NCBI RefSeq assembly: GCF_000745345.1
Contig: NZ_JQNR01000005.1
Span: 372,001 to 436,000 of the forward strand
Length of the DNA: 64,000 nucleotides
Source: Actinacidiphila yeochonensis CN732
GTDB lineage: Bacteria; Actinomycetota; Actinomycetes; Streptomycetales; Streptomycetaceae
Direction: 5' to 3'
The position numbers and the translations under genes were made by a program. The first letter of the stretch is position 1. Each line of letters starts with the position of its first letter. Positions 60,769 to 64,000 of this stretch are shown here, piece after piece. The notes below the pieces were generated by a model that had not been told where the DNA came from, ran no database searches, and was given only the letters and a program-made list of their open reading frames with translations.

Positions 60769-61565
60769 ATGTCGGAAGACAAGAAGTACGGCGAATGGAT
60801 CCGCAAGCGCAGGCGCGAGGCGGGCCTGACGCAGGAGAAGTTGGCTGACCTAGCGTTCATGACGCGCTCGCACATCACCCACATTGAGGCTGGGCGCCGC
60901 AAGCCGTCCGAGGAGGATGCGCTTCGGCTCGACCAGGTACTTGGCACCGGAGACGTGCTCACCAGTTTCCGACCGCGACATGATGGCACTGTCGCCGACT
61001 ACTTCGATCCCGCCCGCCAGCTGGAGCAGCAGGCTTCGCAAATCCGTGAGTTTGCGATGGTGTACGTACCGGGGATCCTCCAGACCGAGGCGTACGCGCG
61101 ATCGGTGATCGGTTGCGCCTTCCCTCCGCACACCCCGCAGGAAGGTGACAAACACGTCATCACCCGACTAAACCGCGCGAAGATCCTTGAGCACCCAGTG
61201 AGCCCCGTAGTCTGGGCGCTGCTGGACGAGACAGTACTTCGACGGCCGGTCGGCGGCACACAGGTTATGGCCGAACAGATCGAGCACCTGGTCAGTTTGG
61301 TCGAGAGGGAGCGCATCCGACTCCACGTGCTTCCATTCGACTTGGGCACGCACAACCTCATGGATGGGATGCTCACACTCATGTGGTTTGAGGACCAGCC
61401 CCCGCTGCGTACACCGAAGGCGTGGCGGTCGGGCAGCTGCACGACTCGCCAGCACTCGTTCAGAATCTCCAGGATCGCTACGACCTCGTCTTGGGAGACG
61501 CACTCCCGCGACGAGAATCCCTCGCCTTCATGCAGGCCAGGGCAAAGGAATACAGAGGCCAATGA
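60769..61565 (+). pseudogene. Scr1-family HTH regulator (DUF5753), frameshifted
   Basis: An XRE-type regulator. The HTH is GLTQEKLADLAFMTRSHITH with IEAGRRKPSEEDALRL (about 19-54); the DUF5753 domain follows (VYVPGILQTEAYARSVI, VVWALLDETVLRRPVGG, LVERERIRLHVLPFDLGTHN). The frame is lost near 61407: CCGCTGCGTACACC should read CCGCTGGCGTACACC to continue AYTEGVAVGQLHDSPALVQN and LAFMQARAKEYRGQ, ending at TGA 61563-61565. That end overlaps the DUF397 start by ATGA, the normal arrangement, so the ancestral product was about 265 aa. As written it has a scrambled C-terminus. Confidence 0.88.
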
Positions 61566-61783
61566 TTAAGAACGTCATCCCCCACGCGTCCGCTCTGACC
61601 GGCTGGCGCAAGTCCTCTTACAGCAACAGCGAGTCCGGCAGCTGCGTCGAGATCGTGGACGGGTACAAGGCCGGTGTCCCCGTGCGGGACTCCAAGGACC
61701 CCAACGGGCCCGCCCTCCTCTTTCCCGCCCCCGCATGGTCGGCGTTCCTCGCCGAGGTGAAGGCAGGACACTTCACCGTCTGA
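61562..61783 (+). CDS. DUF397 domain protein
   Basis: 73-aa DUF397 protein: SALTGWRKSSYSNSESGSCV, EIVDGYKAGVPVRDSKDPNG and PALLFPAPAWSAFLAEVKAG are the full set of conserved segments. These small proteins are encoded right after DUF5753 HTH regulators and form regulator-partner pairs (BldB-like/AbaA-like logic) affecting development and antibiotic production. Start ATG 61562 overlaps the regulator stop. A second close copy follows at 61812. Confidence 0.93.
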   Translation: MIKNVIPHASALTGWRKSSYSNSESGSCVEIVDGYKAGVPVRDSKDPNGPALLFPAPAWSAFLAEVKAGHFTV

Positions 61784-61811
61784 CCGCACCACTCCCGAAG
61801 GAAACGCCGTC

Positions 61812-62030
61812 ATGACCAAGCACATCCCCACCGCATCCGCTCTGACCGGCTGGCGCAAGTCCAGCTACAGCGGGAACCAGAACGGCAGTTGCGTCGAGGT
61901 CGTGGACGGCTTCGAGGGCGGCATCCCCGTGCGGGACTCCAAGGACCCCGACGGGCCCGCCCTCCTCTTTCCCGCCCCCGCGTGGTCGGTGTTCCTCGCC
62001 GACGTGAAGGCAGGACGCTTCACCGTCTGA
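61812..62030 (+). CDS. DUF397 domain protein, tandem copy
   Basis: 72 aa, about 80 percent identical to the preceding DUF397 protein (IPTASALTGWRKSSYSGNQN, VVDGFEGGIPVRDSKDPDG, SVFLADVKAGRFTV). The 28-bp spacer carries GAAGGAAACG before ATG 61812. The strong nucleotide similarity indicates a local duplication. One partner may serve another regulator elsewhere. Confidence 0.93.
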   Translation: MTKHIPTASALTGWRKSSYSGNQNGSCVEVVDGFEGGIPVRDSKDPDGPALLFPAPAWSVFLADVKAGRFTV

Positions 62031-62071
62031 CCGCTCGGGTCGTCGTCCGCGGGGCAGGGGGACTCGGGTGG

Positions 62072-63031
62072 TCAGCGGTGCTTGAACGCGTCGATGGCCG
62101 CCCGGACCGTCGCTCCCAGGGCGTCGCTTCCGGCGTGGCCTGAGTCCTCGATGATGTGGAGGCGTGCGGTCGGCCAGGCCTTCGCCAGCTTCCAGGCGGT
62201 CTGCACCGGGCTGCCCATGTCGTGCCGGCCGTGGATCAGCACCGCTGGGATTCCGGCCAGCTTGTGGGCGTCGCGCAGGAGTTGGTCCTCTTCCAGCCAG
62301 GCGCCGTTGCTGAAGAAGTGGGCGCAGATGCGTACGAAGGCGATCTGCGCGTCGGTCTCCTGGTCGCTGTACATGCCGGGGACGCCGTTGGGCTCGTTGG
62401 AGATGACCGCGTCCTCCCAGGCGAGCCAGTCGGTGGCCGCCTTCTCCCGGACCGCCCGGTCGGGGTTCTCCATCAGCCGCGCGTAGGCCGCCAGCAGGTC
62501 GCCGTCGCGCTCGTCCTCGGGGACGCCGTCGCGGAACCGGTCCCATGCCTCGGGGTGGAAGAGCCCGGCGCCCCGGTAGAGCCAGTCGATCTCGCTGCGG
62601 CGGGTGGTGGTCACCGCCGGGATGACCATCTCGCTGACACGGTGCGGGTGTTGCTGTGCGTAGGCCAGGGCGAGCGTCGAGCCCCAGGAGGCTCCGTTGA
62701 TCAGCCACGTGTCGATGCCGAGGTGTTCCCGCAGCCGTTCCATGTCGTCGACCAGGTGCTGCGTGGTGTTCAGGCTCATGTCCGCGGCCGGGTCGCTCGC
62801 GTGCGGGGTGCTGCGGCCGCAGTTGCGCTGGTCGTAGCGGATGACGCGGTAGTACTCGACGTCCCAGGCCCTCGTCGGCCGCCGCATGGCGCCCGAACCC
62901 GGACCGCCGTGGACGACCAGAGCGGGCTTGCCTTCGGGGTTGCCGATCTGCTCGTAGTAGAGCTGGTTGCCGTCTCCGGTGTCGAGGAGTCCGCAGTCGT
63001 AGGGACTGGCCGGGGGATAGAGGTCAACCAT
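62072..63031 (-). CDS. pip: Proline iminopeptidase
   Basis: 319-aa S33 alpha/beta hydrolase removing N-terminal proline. The oxyanion HGGPGSG is at 41-47, the nucleophile Ser115 in NGASWGSTLAL (GxSWGS), the acid is in HGRHDMGSP and the His in DSGHAG. DQRNCGRSTPHA is also typical. Cytoplasmic, no signal peptide. Start ATG 63031. It is convergent with the DUF397 genes. Confidence 0.95.
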   Translation of the reverse strand: MVDLYPPASPYDCGLLDTGDGNQLYYEQIGNPEGKPALVVHGGPGSGAMRRPTRAWDVEYYRVIRYDQRNCGRSTPHASDPAADMSLNTTQHLVDDMERLREHLGIDTWLINGASWGSTLALAYAQQHPHRVSEMVIPAVTTTRRSEIDWLYRGAGLFHPEAWDRFRDGVPEDERDGDLLAAYARLMENPDRAVREKAATDWLAWEDAVISNEPNGVPGMYSDQETDAQIAFVRICAHFFSNGAWLEEDQLLRDAHKLAGIPAVLIHGRHDMGSPVQTAWKLAKAWPTARLHIIEDSGHAGSDALGATVRAAIDAFKHR

Positions 63032-63136
63032 GACCGTCGACTCTACCCTGATCCACGGCGGTGGTCTGGGTAACTCGCCGTCTGGACAAGGTGGTTACCG
63101 CACACCCGTCCTGCTCGTGGGGACCCTGCCCGCGTA

Positions 63137-63829
63137 CTACTTGGGGACGGCCGGGCAGAAGCCGGTGTCGTAGCCGATGGAGTTGATCTCCACGTTGGGA
63201 CGAGGGTCGTCCGCGTAGTCGAACATGTTCGTGCACCTCTCGTCCAACTGCACCGAGGTGTACGTCTGCGACGAGCCCTGCGGCTGCGGGCAGAAGCCGG
63301 TGTCGTGCCCGATGGAGTTGATCTCCACGTTGGGGCGAGGGTCGTTGCCGTAGTCGAAGCGGTTGGTGCACCTCTCGTCCAGTTGCACCGAGGTGTAGGG
63401 CTGCGTCTCCTGCGGCGCCGGCGTCTGCGTCTGCGTCTCCTGCGGCTGGTCCGCCTGCGACGCGTGCTCCGGTGCCGGGCAGGTGCCCGTGGAAGCGCCG
63501 ATGGAGTTGATGTCCGCGTTGCTGCGGGGGTCGTTCGCGTAGTTGAAGCGGTTCGTGCACCGCTCGTCCGTGCTCGCCGCGCCGGACGTGCCCCCCGTAC
63601 CCGAGCTGGTCGTACGGGAACCGCTCGCGCCGGACGTGCTCGCCGTGGAGTGGCCCGAGGGGGCGGCGGTGCTGCCCGAGGTGCCCGAGGCGCCAGAGGA
63701 CATGGTGACCGACGGGTTCGCGGCGTTGGAAGCGGAGGTCGTGCCGCTCGATCCGCACGCCGTCAACGCCAGGCCGGCGGTCACAGCGACAACTGCCGAC
63801 AGGCCCCAACGAGCAGTCCTCTTACGCAT
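63137..63829 (-). CDS. Lipoprotein with three Cys-X25-Cys repeats
   Basis: 230 aa. The signal peptide ends in lipobox LTAC, Cys25. Residues 26-87 are a Ser/Thr/Gly-rich linker. Then come three copies of a 31-residue module, DERCTN-F-Y/NDPR-N-INSIG-TG-CP, at 88-118, 151-181 and 196-226; the two Cys in each are exactly 26 apart (91/117, 154/180, 199/225). Between copies are Gln/Thr-rich spacers, and each of the last two is preceded by YTSVQL. Presumably disulfide-linked outside the cell. Start ATG 63829; the longer frame to 63997 has no similarity. Family unknown to me. Confidence 0.85.
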   Translation of the reverse strand: MRKRTARWGLSAVVAVTAGLALTACGSSGTTSASNAANPSVTMSSGASGTSGSTAAPSGHSTASTSGASGSRTTSSGTGGTSGAASTDERCTNRFNYANDPRSNADINSIGASTGTCPAPEHASQADQPQETQTQTPAPQETQPYTSVQLDERCTNRFDYGNDPRPNVEINSIGHDTGFCPQPQGSSQTYTSVQLDERCTNMFDYADDPRPNVEINSIGYDTGFCPAVPK

Positions 63830-64000
63830 GTCTGCCTCTTCCCTCTCGCTGCGCTCACCCTGTGTAGTGGTGGCGCCGACGTCTCTCGTGCGGGCCGCCG
63901 GCGCTCCGACGGCCACCGGCTGCTGAGACGACCTTGGCACGCTCCAACACCGCAGGTCAGCCCCTGTTGCAGCGGTGTGACAGAACGCCATCGGCATGGA

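Overview
The window is typical Streptomyces chromosome. G+C is very high with strong third-position G/C bias. GTG starts are frequent and purine-rich ribosome binding sites sit close to starts. The gene families are characteristic of the genus: rodlin, a third MreB/Mbl homologue, AfsR/SARP and LAL-type LuxR regulators, an Scr1/DUF397 pair and DUF574 methyltransferase. No rRNA, tRNA, CRISPR array or insertion sequence was seen.

Layout. 1-11.3 kb holds a ThrE-like exporter running off the left edge, a DedA protein, a MalK/UgpC-type ATPase, a YbjQ-like protein, glutamate decarboxylase, dodecin, an MreB/Mbl-like protein, a frameshifted M56 peptidase with its BlaI repressor, then a DedA-PAP2 pair divergent from blaI across two BlaI-type palindromes. 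11.5-18.3 kb holds a rodlin and the histidine-utilisation genes hutI, hutH and hutU with an IclR regulator; the hutH-hutU divergent region has two matching inverted repeats. 18.5-21.5 kb holds YceI/MarR, TatA and a cupin. 22-25 kb is a 1016-aa SARP/NB-ARC/TPR regulator. 25-38 kb is a run of small regulator-transporter modules (MarR-DHA2 twice, TetR-MFS), a dienelactone hydrolase with a DUF6295-like partner, an SPW protein, an ATP-dependent DNA ligase, MgtC and an aldo/keto reductase. 38-42.7 kb holds an MBL hydrolase, a VOC protein, a ClC channel and an uncharacterised two-gene unit with a sigma70-like promoter and a TTA codon. 42.8-52.2 kb holds an ECF sigma-factor deletion scar, a frameshifted LAL regulator, a sedolisin protease, a DUF2252 protein with a disrupted N-terminus, a small membrane protein and a DUF574 methyltransferase.

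The most specialised part is 53.3-59.8 kb, a minus-strand FxLD-type class I lanthipeptide locus: methyltransferase (fxlM-like), a 53-codon precursor with the F-x-L-D leader motif and two Cys, a LanB dehydratase, a LanC cyclase and the remnant of a second, PCMT-like methyltransferase. A stable hairpin lies between the precursor and lanB. After it come a two-gene hypothetical operon, a frameshifted Scr1-family HTH regulator with two tandem DUF397 proteins, proline iminopeptidase and a lipoprotein with three copies of a Cys-X25-Cys repeat.

Four otherwise convincing genes are broken by what looks like a single-base indel (M56 peptidase, LAL regulator, DUF2252, Scr1 regulator). Either the assembly has residual indel errors or these are recent pseudogenes; raw reads would decide.
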